Source: Saturnia japonica
Taxonomy: Eukaryota; Arthropoda; Insecta; Lepidoptera; Saturniidae
Direction of reading: 5' to 3'
DNA length: 64,000 nt
Assembly (NCBI GenBank): GCA_033032175.1
Contig: CM065325.1
Location: forward strand, 958,930 to 1,022,929
Part shown: piece after piece, positions 11,115 through 20,495 of the stretch
Position numbering within the stretch: position 1 is the first letter of the stretch
Layout of the letters: each line of letters begins with the position of its first letter
The notes under the pieces: generated by a model
The model's database searches: none
Told to the model about the DNA's origin: nothing
Seen by the model: the letters and a program-made list of their open reading frames with translations, nothing else
Program-made: the position numbers and the translations under genes

Positions 11115-13526
11115 CTCTCCCTTGGAACGCAATCCCATTTTTCTTAAACAATATAAATGTTTGTCAGCAGCAGTACCCTTTGTTAATATGTCCGCAACCA
11201 TTTGTTCACCCTTTATATAGCAAAACTTTATTTGTAAGTTATTGACATGGTCCTTTAAAAAATGATACCGAATATCTATGTGCTTAGATCTAGGTAAATA
11301 ACAATCACTGATGGAGAGTTTTATCGCACTTTGATTGTCACTAAAGATGACAAGTGGGTTGCTCTGCTGTTGGCCAAGTTCATCGTGCAGTTGTTGCAGC
11401 CACAGCGCCTCTTGCGCCGCGGAAGACATCGCCATATATTCAGCTTCAGCTGTCGATAATGCGACGGTCTGTTGTTTCTGTGACCGCCAGGAAATACCAC
11501 CTCCCTGTAACATAAAAATATAACCCGTGCACGACTTACGATCATGCACGTCACTCGCCCAATCAACATCACAATATCCTGTGATGTTCTCATTACCATC
11601 TTTGGTGTAAACTAGTTTCAAATTTTTTGTGCCCTGTAGATATTTAAAGATTCTCTTCACTGCACACCAATGCGTAGCTTTTGGATTTTTGTTATATCTG
11701 CTGAGTGTGTTCACTGCAAAGGATATATCAGGTCGTGTACCTTGAGCTACATAGAGTAAGGAGCCAATAGCTTGTTGATAAGGACTATCAGCTAATTTTT
11801 CTTCTTCTATGTTTTCATTAAATTTCATACCAACTTCAATTGGTGTTTTTACAGGCTTACAATCTGACATTCTGAATCTTGCCAGTATCTCATTTATATA
11901 TTTTTCTTGGTCTATCATTACCTTGTCTCTGTCTCTGGTAATATGTAAACCTACACACTGACTTGCAGGGCCAAGATCTTTCATTTCAAAGCGTTGCTTC
12001 AATTTTTCTTTCAATAAAATTTTCATAGACTGTTGAGCAGTAAACAATATTAAATCATCTACCCAGACAGCTATAAATGTGTTCTTTTCTGCATTCCAAT
12101 AGACACATGGATCTGTTTTAGATTGTTGCATCCCCAGTTCATGTAGAACATTATTTAATTTAATATTCCACAAGCGGCTGGCCTGTTTTAGTCCATATAT
12201 GGATTTATGTAGTATACATACTTGAGATCCTTGTTTGTATTGATCTGGCTGCTGCATGTAAATATCTCTATCAATCTCTCCCTGTAGAAACGCCGATACA
12301 GCATCCATTTGATCAATTTCTAGTTCATATTTGGCTGCCAGAGCAAATAAATATCGAATTGTTGTGTATCTTACAACTGGCGAGTATGTTTCCTCATAGT
12401 CCATGCCCTTCTTCTGTGCATACCCTTTTATCACAAGTCTAGCTTTGTAACAGATTGTATTTCCACTCTGGTCAGTTTTTGTTTTAAATACCCATTTACA
12501 TGGTAGAGCCTTCTTCCCTGGAGGGAGGTCTGTCAAACCCCACGTTTTATTTTTCATCAAAGAACTATATTCCTCATTCATGGCTTTTTTCCATTCTGTT
12601 GATTTTGGTGATAATAGAGCCTCCTCAACAGTCTGTGGATCAGTTGTGTCTGTAAGCAAACACAAAAAACTATTTTTGTCATTCTGTGCATTATATTGTA
12701 TATTCCGTAATCGGGACTGCAATGGTCTTAAGGAAATATTACTCTTATAGTCCTGTCTCATTGAAGAGGAAGGATAGTAAGTTTCATCCAGTTCTCCGGC
12801 ATCAGTGTCACTTGAGTCTTCACTATAATTTTGTGTATCTGAGCCTTTACCTGACTTTACATGTGAGGACTCCCGAGTGCATATTTCTTGTAACTGAGTA
12901 ACACCAGTACTCTCTGGCTTCTGACTAAATGGTGAAACAGAGCTGGAACTGGTTGGCTGGCTCTCCTCAACAGGAACATTAATTTCACACTGTATATTGA
13001 TATTATCTTTGTAATTCTCCATGAAAACAACATCCCTACTTTTTATTATTTTATGTGTTTTAGGGTCCATCAAACGATATCCCTTGGAGTTTTCACAATA
13101 GCCCACCAATACCATCTTTATTGATTTTTTATCCCACTTTTGGCGTTTTTCTTTTGGTACATGGACCATAGCGTCAGAGCCAAATATTCTCAGGTGTGAT
13201 AAATTGGGTTTTTTTCCTCTCCATATCTCATATGGAGTTTTACCTTTCAATACCCTAGTTGGGGAACGGTTTACAACATATGCAGCAGTTGCCAAAGCTT
13301 CAGCCCACAAGCGCTTCTCTAGGTCAGCATAGAATAACATGCACCTTGCTCGTTCGACCAGAGTCCTATTCATTCTTTCAGCCAAACCGTTGTGCTGCGG
13401 AGTGTACGGAGTAGAGGTCTGATGAACAATAAATACCATGATTAGATAAGAACTTCTGGAAATTATGATTACAATACTCTTTGCCATTATCGGTGCGTAT
13501 AATTTTAATTTTAAGTTCCAATTCAT
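11106..13526 (-). CDS. Copia Pol, C-terminal part: integrase end, RT, RNase H
   Basis: This open frame of 806 codons encodes the second part of the Copia polyprotein. It contains the integrase catalytic glutamate in HNGLAERMNRTLVE (residues about 45-60), then the RT palm with AFLQGEID and the YVDD-type box WVDDLILF (about 486-493). RNase H follows with GYCDVDWASD (about 647), ALSTAEAEYMA (about 688) and FSDNQSAIKL (about 727). The stop lies just inside the 3' LTR. The first 30 or so residues (MNWNLKLKLY...) are not authentic: true homology begins near HQTSTPYTPQHNG, so this is the downstream half of a frameshifted single Gag-Pol ORF. No other stop interrupts it. Confidence 0.9.
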   Translation of the reverse strand: MNWNLKLKLYAPIMAKSIVIIISRSSYLIMVFIVHQTSTPYTPQHNGLAERMNRTLVERARCMLFYADLEKRLWAEALATAAYVVNRSPTRVLKGKTPYEIWRGKKPNLSHLRIFGSDAMVHVPKEKRQKWDKKSIKMVLVGYCENSKGYRLMDPKTHKIIKSRDVVFMENYKDNINIQCEINVPVEESQPTSSSSVSPFSQKPESTGVTQLQEICTRESSHVKSGKGSDTQNYSEDSSDTDAGELDETYYPSSSMRQDYKSNISLRPLQSRLRNIQYNAQNDKNSFLCLLTDTTDPQTVEEALLSPKSTEWKKAMNEEYSSLMKNKTWGLTDLPPGKKALPCKWVFKTKTDQSGNTICYKARLVIKGYAQKKGMDYEETYSPVVRYTTIRYLFALAAKYELEIDQMDAVSAFLQGEIDRDIYMQQPDQYKQGSQVCILHKSIYGLKQASRLWNIKLNNVLHELGMQQSKTDPCVYWNAEKNTFIAVWVDDLILFTAQQSMKILLKEKLKQRFEMKDLGPASQCVGLHITRDRDKVMIDQEKYINEILARFRMSDCKPVKTPIEVGMKFNENIEEEKLADSPYQQAIGSLLYVAQGTRPDISFAVNTLSRYNKNPKATHWCAVKRIFKYLQGTKNLKLVYTKDGNENITGYCDVDWASDVHDRKSCTGYIFMLQGGGISWRSQKQQTVALSTAEAEYMAMSSAAQEALWLQQLHDELGQQQSNPLVIFSDNQSAIKLSISDCYLPRSKHIDIRYHFLKDHVNNLQIKFCYIKGEQMVADILTKGTAADKHLYCLRKMGLRSKGECC
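11115..11123 (-). promoter_or_regulatory. Copia polypurine tract
   Basis: On the minus strand AAGGGAGAG immediately precedes the 3' LTR. This is the position where retroelements keep the RNase H-resistant purine run that primes plus-strand DNA. Confidence 0.8.
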
Positions 13527-15012
13527 TCTCTACTTTTAATTTGAAATCCATAAAGGTATTTTGAACACTCATTTTATCTTTAAGGAGATATATATGAACC
13601 ATTCGTGTAAAGTCATCTATATAAGTGATAAAATATTTCATGCCTCCATATGACACATTTTCCATAGGACCACATAAATCAGAATGTATTAGTTCTAGCG
13701 GTCTCGTTGCTCTGGAACCAACATTATTAAATGGCAATCTGGCTTGCTTACCTTCCAAACAATGGATACAGCTGATGACATTACTTTCATTCTGAGACAG
13801 AGACACACCCTCAGCACAACCAGGTAGGTTCTTTACATCTGCAAAATTCAAATGTGCCATGCGCAAGTGCCATAAATAAGTGTCATTACAGTTTGAATTT
13901 GAAGTTAAATGAGCGATCTCTATACTAGTGTTCATTATATACAAATTGTTGTTCAATATTGCAGAGCATATAATTTCCCCATTTCCATTTTCAATTTGAC
14001 ATCCCTTGTTATTAAATGAAACTTTATATCCACTCTTTACAATAATACTGACAGAAAGGAGATTAGCAGCTAACCCAGGAACAAATAAAACATTTTTTAC
14101 CTGAATTTTATCTTGCTGATTTAAATAAATGTCCACACATCCAACTCCCTTTACAGCTAATGGCTCCCTGTTAGCTACTGTAATATTCTTCACTGATATC
14201 TCTGTAACATTGTACATCCACTCGCTTCTGCTTGTCATATGCATGGATGCACCGGAGTCTATGAACCATTTATCACTTTTTTCTTGAGTGGTGGCTGAAA
14301 AAGCTGCAACAAAACTGGAGCTTTCTACTTTATGTACTGTTTTCTTAGGTAGCTTACAAAACTTGGCAAAATGTCCATGTCTATTGCAGTTGAAACATCT
14401 CGGTCCCTTTGCTTTTAGTGGCTGTGTTTTTAGATTATTATATTTTTTAGAGTTTGTATAAAAAGAAGCTGACTTTGATACATTGACCTCTTGAATTAGT
14501 TTAGATTTGACTGAGTCAGCACTGATTGTAATACCTGAACTCTCTAGCCCCATGATCATGGGCTTGTATTCAATAGGCAAGCCTGCCAACATCAAAGTTC
14601 CAAGCCATTCATCATTGACATCAAATCCTATATTCCGGAGTTTGTGAGCTGTTGTCATGATCTTGCTTACATACTCTTCGACACTATCGCTTGACTCTAA
14701 TGTAGTATTTATTAAGTCCCTAAGCAGACCTACTTTTCTTGTAAGCCCGTTATCATCAAAAGCTCTGTGTAAACTATCCCATACCTGTTTTGTAGTTTTA
14801 CATTCTTGAACATGAACATAATTTTGCGGATCCAATAATAAAATCAGCTTAGCCTTCGCCTTGATGTCCTTGTTATTATCTACAGGATCTTTGCCGGGTT
14901 CAACGCAGCACCACAAATCTTCGTGCTCTAAATATGTTTTCATACTAAATTTCCAAGTCGAAAAGTTTTCTCTTCCAATTAGTTTTTCCAGATTAAACAT
15001 ATTTGAGCCCAT
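13378..15012 (-). CDS. Copia Gag, protease and integrase N-part
   Basis: This frame of 544 codons begins MGSNMFNLEKLIGRENFSTW, the usual Copia Gag opening. It has a CCHC zinc knuckle CFNCNRHGHFAKFC (about residues 205-218), the aspartic protease WFIDSGASMHMT (about 248-259), and the integrase zinc-binding WHLRMAHLN...CIHC (about 379-416). It also has the first two catalytic aspartates in HSDLCGP (about 440) and RTDNGKEY (about 505). Homology stops after LSNHGI. The last dozen codons are out of frame and the downstream part continues in another phase in 11106-13526. Known Copia elements use one long ORF, so this is read as a disabling indel near 13430, between the second catalytic D and the E. 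Confidence 0.9.
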   Translation of the reverse strand: MGSNMFNLEKLIGRENFSTWKFSMKTYLEHEDLWCCVEPGKDPVDNNKDIKAKAKLILLLDPQNYVHVQECKTTKQVWDSLHRAFDDNGLTRKVGLLRDLINTTLESSDSVEEYVSKIMTTAHKLRNIGFDVNDEWLGTLMLAGLPIEYKPMIMGLESSGITISADSVKSKLIQEVNVSKSASFYTNSKKYNNLKTQPLKAKGPRCFNCNRHGHFAKFCKLPKKTVHKVESSSFVAAFSATTQEKSDKWFIDSGASMHMTSRSEWMYNVTEISVKNITVANREPLAVKGVGCVDIYLNQQDKIQVKNVLFVPGLAANLLSVSIIVKSGYKVSFNNKGCQIENGNGEIICSAILNNNLYIMNTSIEIAHLTSNSNCNDTYLWHLRMAHLNFADVKNLPGCAEGVSLSQNESNVISCIHCLEGKQARLPFNNVGSRATRPLELIHSDLCGPMENVSYGGMKYFITYIDDFTRMVHIYLLKDKMSVQNTFMDFKLKVENELELKIKIIRTDNGKEYCNHNFQKFLSNHGIYCSSDLYSVHSAAQRFG

Positions 15013-15171
15013 TTCGACATGTTACACTCTGGATGAAAAATTATTTTTACACGTGAATGTTCAGTCGGCCACGTTGCAATTATGACTTTGGTCAAATCTA
15101 AACTAACTTGTATTTCACTGTCTGAAGTTGTATTTTCACTTTTCTGATATTTTAAACTATACCACATACAA

Positions 15172-15187
15172 CCACGCTCTGCTACCA
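15172..15187 (-). promoter_or_regulatory. Copia primer binding site (tRNA-iMet 3' end)
   Basis: Directly after the 5' LTR the minus strand reads TGGTAGCAGAGC, complementary to the CCA-terminated 3' end of insect initiator methionine tRNA (GCUCUGCUACCA). This predicts priming from the tRNA 3' terminus. Drosophila copia itself instead uses an internal tRNA-iMet fragment. Confidence 0.82.
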
Positions 15188-15355
15188 TGAAGGAAAATTG
15201 CGTAGATGTGGTAAATAAAATATATTCTTTCATAAACTTGGTTTTATTACAGTACAACTTTACAGTTACAGAACAAGTGAAGTGACAGCAGAAAGGAAGC
15301 GCTGTACGTTCAGAAAAAAGGAACTAAAAATGGTTGCGTTCCATATTCAACAACA
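15188..15355 (-). repeat. Copia 5' LTR
   Basis: This is the promoter-bearing LTR for the minus-strand element. It is the same length as its partner at 10947-11114 and 165 of 168 positions are identical. It is followed inward by the primer binding site and outward by the AATTT duplication. Confidence 0.93.
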
Positions 15356-16050
15356 AATTTAGGCCCTAAGAAGGTACTTATGAACGTCAGAACTCTACTG
15401 CTGGTTGAGAAAATATCCCAGTTATGGAGAAGAAACGGTAAGAAACTCGATCGGGCTTATCTTTTTTTTCAACTGTACAAGTGTTAATTTATCAGTTACA
15501 ATAATAAAAAAATAGTGGATGCACCGAGAGGGAGTCACTTCTAGACATCAATATCATTTACATAATGATCCACCCTATAATAACCTTTTCATAATAAAAC
15601 CAGCTTGACATGTTCCTGGAACTAATTTTTAAATCAGTAATGTGCTTCGGAATATTATTACAGAACCTAACACTATTATCTAAAAAACTTTTATTAGTTT
15701 TACTAAGTCTAAAACACGGTACGACTAATTTATTTCTATTTCTAGTATTAACATTGTGCTGATCTTGAGACAAAATCTAGCTTGGCTAAGTTTTTGCGAA
15801 TATATATTAAGTTATCAATGATATATTGGGAGGGTACATGTTGCTGGAATTTGTTCTTTAGTGATTGGCGAGGTCTCATGCTGTATATTGATAGAATTGC
15901 CCGCTTTTGTAATATGAATATGGTGTGGTGGTTTCTTCGACATATCTTTACCGTACTGTGTTGCTGCGGATTTGTCTTCCGGACGGTGTTCCTTCCTTCC
16001 AACAACATGGATTCCTTCAAAAATAACTTGACTAGACATCTAATCAGGAG
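15356..16050 (-). pseudogene. LINE (family L1) C-terminal fragment, host of Copia
   Basis: On the minus strand the frames read QKRAILSIYSMRPRQSLKNK and SQYIIDNLIYIRKNL, then in another phase QHNVNTRNRNKLVVPCFRL and SFLDNSVRFCNNIPKHI. These are the conserved C-terminal segments of a non-LTR retrotransposon polymerase, downstream of the RT palm. A one-base frameshift lies near 15750-15770. The end of the ORF and the 3' UTR (15356-15620) match 8140-8405. The RT catalytic region is absent, so this is a dead 5'-truncated copy into whose 3' UTR the Copia element later inserted. Confidence 0.75.
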
Positions 16051-16052
16051 AG

Positions 16053-16370
16053 TTTTTGGCGGGATCTTGAAGTGACATCTTGTGGTATCCATTATTAATT
16101 CATTTACCTAGTTAAGTTTTTGACCCTATAAATCTAAAATTGGTGACATTTTGCGTGATATAGTTTGGTTTTTGTGCATAAGTGAAGTGGATTATAAATA
16201 TAATCTGAAAGTATGCATTATGGGAACCCAGAAAAACTCCCTAGAAAGTTCTAACAAGGGAGCCACCATCTTGTTAGGATACTGAAGTCGTTAGGACACT
16301 ACATTCACTTGATAATGGCAGTAACGGTCTTCATTAAAGAGGACTAGTTGCCAAGTTAAGAAGAAAAAGA
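16053..16370 (+). repeat. Dispersed repeat family E, copy 1
   Basis: The start TTTTGGCGGGATCTTGAAGT and the blocks GCGTGATATAGTTTGG, GTGGATTATAAATATAA, CCTAGAAAGTTCTAACAAG, ATCTTGTTAGGATACTGAA and GTCTTCATTAAAGAGGAC are shared in order with 35953-36275, and more weakly with 17245-17480. I recognise no coding capacity. The sharp shared left edge suggests a transposon end. Confidence 0.7.
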
Positions 16371-16700
16371 AGAAGACATTTGAGCAGGCCGGCATGACAG
16401 CAACGAATTACACTGTGCTCTCTCACCGTTAAAGACAGAGCCGTCATTTTGCCGTATTATAATTAATAGAAAACTTTTGCGTGTCTCTCACTTTGGAATA
16501 AGACGCGGTATATCCAGTAATGAAGCGGGGTAGTAAGGCTTCTGCATCCAACTGTATTCCGACCACCATGCATATGACGATAAACCAGTCATAGTGCCTT
16601 TCTTTAGTTTGTCACATTTCGGGATCAGAAACTGTTATATCTTGCTTGTACACCGCTAGGACGACGGTGATCTGCGATGCATTGCCAATTACTCGGTACT
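16371..16700. other. Repeat-like DNA, unassigned
   Basis: A short block CGACCACCATGCATATGA (near 16560) recurs near 44097 and, weaker, near 54847. The sequence between the blocks is not clearly alignable, so no family is claimed. Confidence 0.35.
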
Positions 16701-16706
16701 CACTAA

Positions 16707-16905
16707 TGTTAAAAAAAAACCGTTTTGCAGCATTTTTCATTGATAGTCCGCTCCTATTGGTCGTAGCGAGATGTTATATAACCTATGGCCTTCCTCAATA
16801 AATGGGCTATCTAACACTAAAATAATTTTTCCGTTCGAACTAGTAGTTCCTGAGTTTAGCGCGTTTAACCAAAAAAACTCTTCAGCTTTATAATATTAGT
16901 ATAGA
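16707..16905 (-). mobile_element. Helitron-like element (Lep1-type), 5' fragment
   Basis: Read on the minus strand it begins TCTATACTAATATTATAAAG, then CTCAGGAACTACTAGTTCG, CCATTTATTGAGGAAGGC, TAGGTTATATAACATC, ACCAATAGGAGCGGA and TCAATGAAAAATG. This is the same series as the complete copy at 20496. The 3' terminus (GCGGGTCAGCTAG) is missing. Confidence 0.75.
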
Positions 16906-17244
16906 TTTTAACTTTAACTAAATATAAGCTAACATTTTACATCAAAATACGTTATATCTGCAGAGATACACAATAATAACCCATGCACCTAAATACTAAA
17001 TATAAGTACAAATAGTAATCATGAGGGTAAAGAAAATAACTCTAACTCACAAAAGCCTGCAAACAAAAATAATAATATTATAATTTAAAGATCAAGTTTC
17101 AGAATGTAAACTCTTTTAATAACAGTGCTCAATGTCAATCATAGTGCGTTTTACCTTGGTACTATAAAAAAAAATCAGACAAGTAGCCAGTAGAAATTAC
17201 GCTCTGAGGGTTCCGTACTTATTATATTACATGGTTAAGAAAAA

Positions 17245-17480
17245 AACAAGGAGTTTTATCGGGATTTTGAGCTGCCATGTTGTGGATTTCATTTTAATTC
17301 ATTAACTTAGGTTCTTTGACCCTGTATGACGTATTAAGTAATACTGTTGCGATTGTTCGTGATATTTTTTGCGTATTGTAAATGGATTATATAAATATAA
17401 ACCGGAAATACGTATGAGATGTTCCTAAAAACTCCCTAAATAATTTTAAGAAGGTAACCACCATCTTGTTGGATCCACTT
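17245..17480 (+). repeat. Dispersed repeat family E, diverged copy
   Basis: Blocks shared with 16053 and 35953: GGGATTTTGAGCTGCCATGT, TTAATTCATTAACTTAGG, GGATTATATAAATATAA and CCACCATCTTGTTGGAT. It is much more decayed than the other two. Confidence 0.55.
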
Positions 17481-18730
17481 TGAATATTTGAAAATAAAAC
17501 GCAGGCTAAATAAATAGACACAAGAAACGCTTTCTGCGCCGCCAAATTAAAATAAGAAGTTAAAATAAATAAAAATAGAAAATCAACTCGGATATAAATC
17601 ATTACCAGAACGCTTTTTTATGTTTACGTGAAATAACACTTATTATGAATTACTGTATGCTCAAAAAGACATTCTTTTCTATTAAATGAATAACACCATT
17701 TGCATGACCTGTAGGACGGTTTTCAAAACTGTATGTAGCTTGGAAGTACCCTATAATTATGTTGTAAGGGCTGTATTTCTATATTATATTAACCTAATAT
17801 TTTTTACAGCAGAATGAGGTCATAGAATTAAGCATTCTATATTAATTTCAACTTTATACTCCAAACCCTTTGGAGAAAAAAATTTAAATTTAATATAATA
17901 GAATGTATTATAATTTCACACTGCATTATAAATTCTTTATTTTCTAATTTTTCCTACCCTTTGTTAAACACTTCCCTTACCTCCCTTCATGCCGATATTT
18001 GAAGACTTTTAACCTGCGAGAAGTACTTTACAAGTATTATATAATTTATCAATCTGTGAGCTGTATTTAAACTCTGAAGTGCCCATATATCTCTTTGATG
18101 CGTTAGCTTAGAATTTTTTTTTTACTGGAACGTCAGGCATTTATGTGAGACTTTAATTTCAACTTATAGAGTTGTCGTCAAGTCGTTTTGAGAAAAAGAG
18201 TCTTGACACAAAAAAAAACTGAACAAAATAATCCTAAAGGTTCCGATTATTTTTTTCATTGTTATGGAACCCTAAAAAGGAATATCGCTACAAACAATAT
18301 ATCATACGCTATTAATATGTAGTTAACATGAAGAATGAAACGCTATTATTTATAATAACACATTCAATGACTTAGTGCTTATTTACATTTCTTCAATGAC
18401 TTTGTTCACGAATTAATGCTATTTTTAGGCGTTGTTGCATACCAGTTTTTTAATTTAATCTATCAGTTAACATCAGACATTCTTGGTTAATAATTAATTA
18501 ATATGTTGCGTTATTTAATATTATGTAAATAGATCATTTAAAAATAGTCTATTTCAAAATTGCGATTTATTTAACAGACATTGTGACCTACTTACAGTAC
18601 AGTTAAAAAACTCGACCATGAACATGACTTTTCAAAGTTAAAAATATAGCATACAAGCAGTGTTTGCGGCTTCATACGCGTTTGTTTCGGAGTAATTGTT
18701 TTCATCCGGTAATTTTTATTTTTTTATTTT
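17481..18730. other. AT-rich DNA, no gene recognised
   Basis: No coding region or shared repeat recognised. Confidence 0.5.
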
Positions 18731-18734
18731 ATGT

Positions 18735-18958
18735 ACCTCATTAGCGTAGTGGTTCTAAGCGCGACTGATATGGTCGAAGTCCTGGATTCGATTGTATGAA
18801 ATTCTCAGTAGCAGCTCGGAGTTTGGCTTTGTGCCCGATTAATGGCAATTGGCTCGCTCCCTGATACATGTGACCCAAAAACATACTTTGCAATCTGTGG
18901 GGGTATATTAGTACACCTCTGCCTAACCCTTCGGAGATACAGGCGTGAGTATGTTTGT
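18735..18958 (+). repeat. tRNA-derived SINE, family B, near complete
   Basis: It has both pol III promoter boxes in tRNA order: an A-box-like TTAGCGTAGTGG at 18741-18752 and a B-box-like GGATTCGATTG at 18784. The body TGAAATTCTCAGTAGCAGCT and the tail CACCTCTGCCTAACCCTTCG follow, ending in TATGTTTGTTTTGTTT. It matches the opposite-strand copy at 4245-4497. Confidence 0.78.
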
Positions 18959-19059
18959 TTTGTTTATTGACAATTCATATCATCAGTTAATTGAGGAATA
19001 ACTTATACATCTGACCAAGCCCGGTGAAGGTTATTTTTATAAAATAAAACTGGCCTAAG

Positions 19060-19141
19060 TTACTGCTTAAAACATCAGCTATCTGCCACTGAAAGTCACG
19101 TCAGAATCGATCCAACCGTTCCGGAGATTACCCGGAGCAAA
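19060..19141 (-). repeat. Helitron-like family C, internal fragment
   Basis: The + strand blocks ACATCAGCTATCTGCCA, TGAAAGTCACGTCAGAATCG and CCGGAGATTACCCGGAGC match the middle of the family C copies at 41420 and 54240. Both ends are missing. Confidence 0.6.
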
Positions 19142-19293
19142 CAGACAGAACGCGTGGCTCCAACGCAGTGTTATTAGGCGTCGTAGTGGAATGTACGGAG
19201 AAATGGTTTGTTGATTTTGCCGCAGACAATAAATTGGACGTGTCAGCATAAATTTCTTTTTTAAATTTATGCTTTGCGGACGAGAAGTTTATC

Positions 19294-19692
19294 GTGCTTC
19301 AGAAAAAACTTAAAAACAGTCCGAGAAGTATGTTTTTACAACGAAAAACTGAAAGTTATTACAAAAATTTAAAAGAAAAATTATTCGAAGTATTCTATCA
19401 AATTATCTACAAACAAACCCATGCCGGCTTTTGCCTTGTAAACAAGTACGACGCCGCGTGGGCGGAGTACCTGCTCCCTACTTCACCGCGCTTTACCTTT
19501 ACTTATGAAGCATATTACGACGAAGCCGCTAGTAAAAGAAAGGACAGAACAAAAGACCATTCTAGACGTTTCTCATACGATTATTTGTCCGGTGACAGTA
19601 ACTCATGTTTTACACCCTGTAATCCAGAACTGTGTTGGGACTTTTTTTGTATTCTCACAATTTTCCATACCTCGTTCGGTGATTGTAAATAA
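19294..19692 (+). CDS. Hypothetical ORF, 132 codons, unrecognised
   Basis: It begins MLQKKLKNSPRSMFLQRK and ends IFHTSFGDCK. I do not recognise a family. The first third is lysine-rich and the C-terminal third carries several cysteines. The local base composition (19430-19520) is less AT-rich than the surroundings, and the frame is longer than most chance frames here. It could be an old TE exon or an exon fragment. There is no supporting splice or neighbour evidence. Confidence 0.2.
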   Translation: MLQKKLKNSPRSMFLQRKTESYYKNLKEKLFEVFYQIIYKQTHAGFCLVNKYDAAWAEYLLPTSPRFTFTYEAYYDEAASKRKDRTKDHSRRFSYDYLSGDSNSCFTPCNPELCWDFFCILTIFHTSFGDCK

Positions 19693-20074
19693 TAAATGAA
19701 CATCGCCCTGTAAACACGAAAAGTTCGTTAAACTCAAATTATAGATTTATCTAAAGTAAATGCGCATTACTCGGTTCTCCGCAAAACTTTGATTGATCAA
19801 GTTCTAATGGTTTTGTTATAACAGTTCGTTTGTTATACTTCGACAGTTGTCATTCTACAGACCTGAGTTTTGGAATTGTTTCCGTTTTATTTTAATCGAT
19901 TTCCATTTTAGCGCCACGACGTTCCACGAAATTCGTTTCGAATTCGGGTTTTGTTTTCAATGTAGTAAATATTGATAATTAATAATAATCAAAAGACAAG
20001 ATCAACAAAAAGGCATTCGCGTCTAATTGCCGTTTGTACCTTTATTCGTTTCTAGTAGCTCGTCAAAGTGACAG

Positions 20075-20205
20075 TGGCTACTGTGGCCACCATGTAGTAC
20101 CATTAGGTAATCACAATACAATCCCAAAAACAATGGTGGCCACTGAGGGATCGGCAATTGATCGACGGTCGTAGATGTCATGCCGGAAGCCAGTTGACAT
20201 CTGAA
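20075..20205 (+). repeat. Dispersed repeat family F, fragment
   Basis: Blocks ATACAATCCCAAAAACAA, GCCACTGAGGGATCGG, and CGGTCGTAGATGTCATG correspond in order to ATACAATCCAAAAACAAC, GCCCACCGAGAGATCGG and CAGTCGTCACTGTCATG at 63283-63355. Confidence 0.5.
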
Positions 20206-20211
20206 TAAATC

Positions 20212-20390
20212 AGTTTTTTTTACACTACTACATCGGCAAACAAGCGTAAAGCCCGCATAATGGTAAGCGTCTACCGTAGCCTTTAGACGCTAGTAATACT
20301 ATAGGTATTGCTTCCACCCCCTACCCCAGGAAGCTCTGGTAACCCTACTTACCGCAGGATCACAACACAAGGTTATTTGATAGATGATGT
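20212..20390 (+). repeat. SINE-like repeat, family G, 3'-truncated
   Basis: It opens with a T-run then ACACTACTACATCGGCAAAC. The blocks GGTAAGCGTCTACCGTAG, AGACGCTAGTAATACTATAG and CCGCAGGATCACAACACAAGG match 47040-47225 in order. Its 3' part is missing, so the tail shared with the Jockey element, seen at 47.3 kb, is absent here. Confidence 0.65.
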
Positions 20391-20495
20391 GTCAATGATA
20401 TGTCAAAAATAAAAAAATAAGCCGAAAATAATTGGGTAACAATTAGGTAATAATATCACTAAACGTTTGCGGAGCCGCGTGGTACCTCTAGTATA

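Larger units (their letters stand above)
10947..15355 (-). mobile_element. Complete Ty1/Copia LTR retrotransposon
   Basis: This 4409-bp element has everything expected of Copia: two 168-bp LTRs bounded by TG...CA, a 5-bp AATTT target duplication, a primer binding site matching the 3' end of initiator Met tRNA next to the 5' LTR, a purine-rich tract next to the 3' LTR, and Gag-protease-integrase-RT-RNase H coding sequence in Copia order (integrase before RT). The LTRs differ at three positions of 168, so insertion is fairly recent. The only coding lesion seen is one frameshift in the integrase core. It lies inside the 3' UTR of a minus-strand LINE. Confidence 0.95.

Noticed and set aside
11321..12901. 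Open frames of 60-90 codons in other phases across the Copia pol gene (for example 11321-11599, 11335-11523, 12686-12901)
   Set aside because: They overlap the 806-codon frame that carries all RT and RNase H motifs, and they show no domain of their own.
15782..16075. 97-codon + strand frame opposite the LINE fragment
   Set aside because: The minus strand here carries recognisable LINE polymerase segments. The + frame has none.
19294..19692. A host gene exon
   Set aside because: The 132-codon frame has no recognisable family, no splice context and no neighbour. It is kept only as a low-confidence hypothetical ORF.
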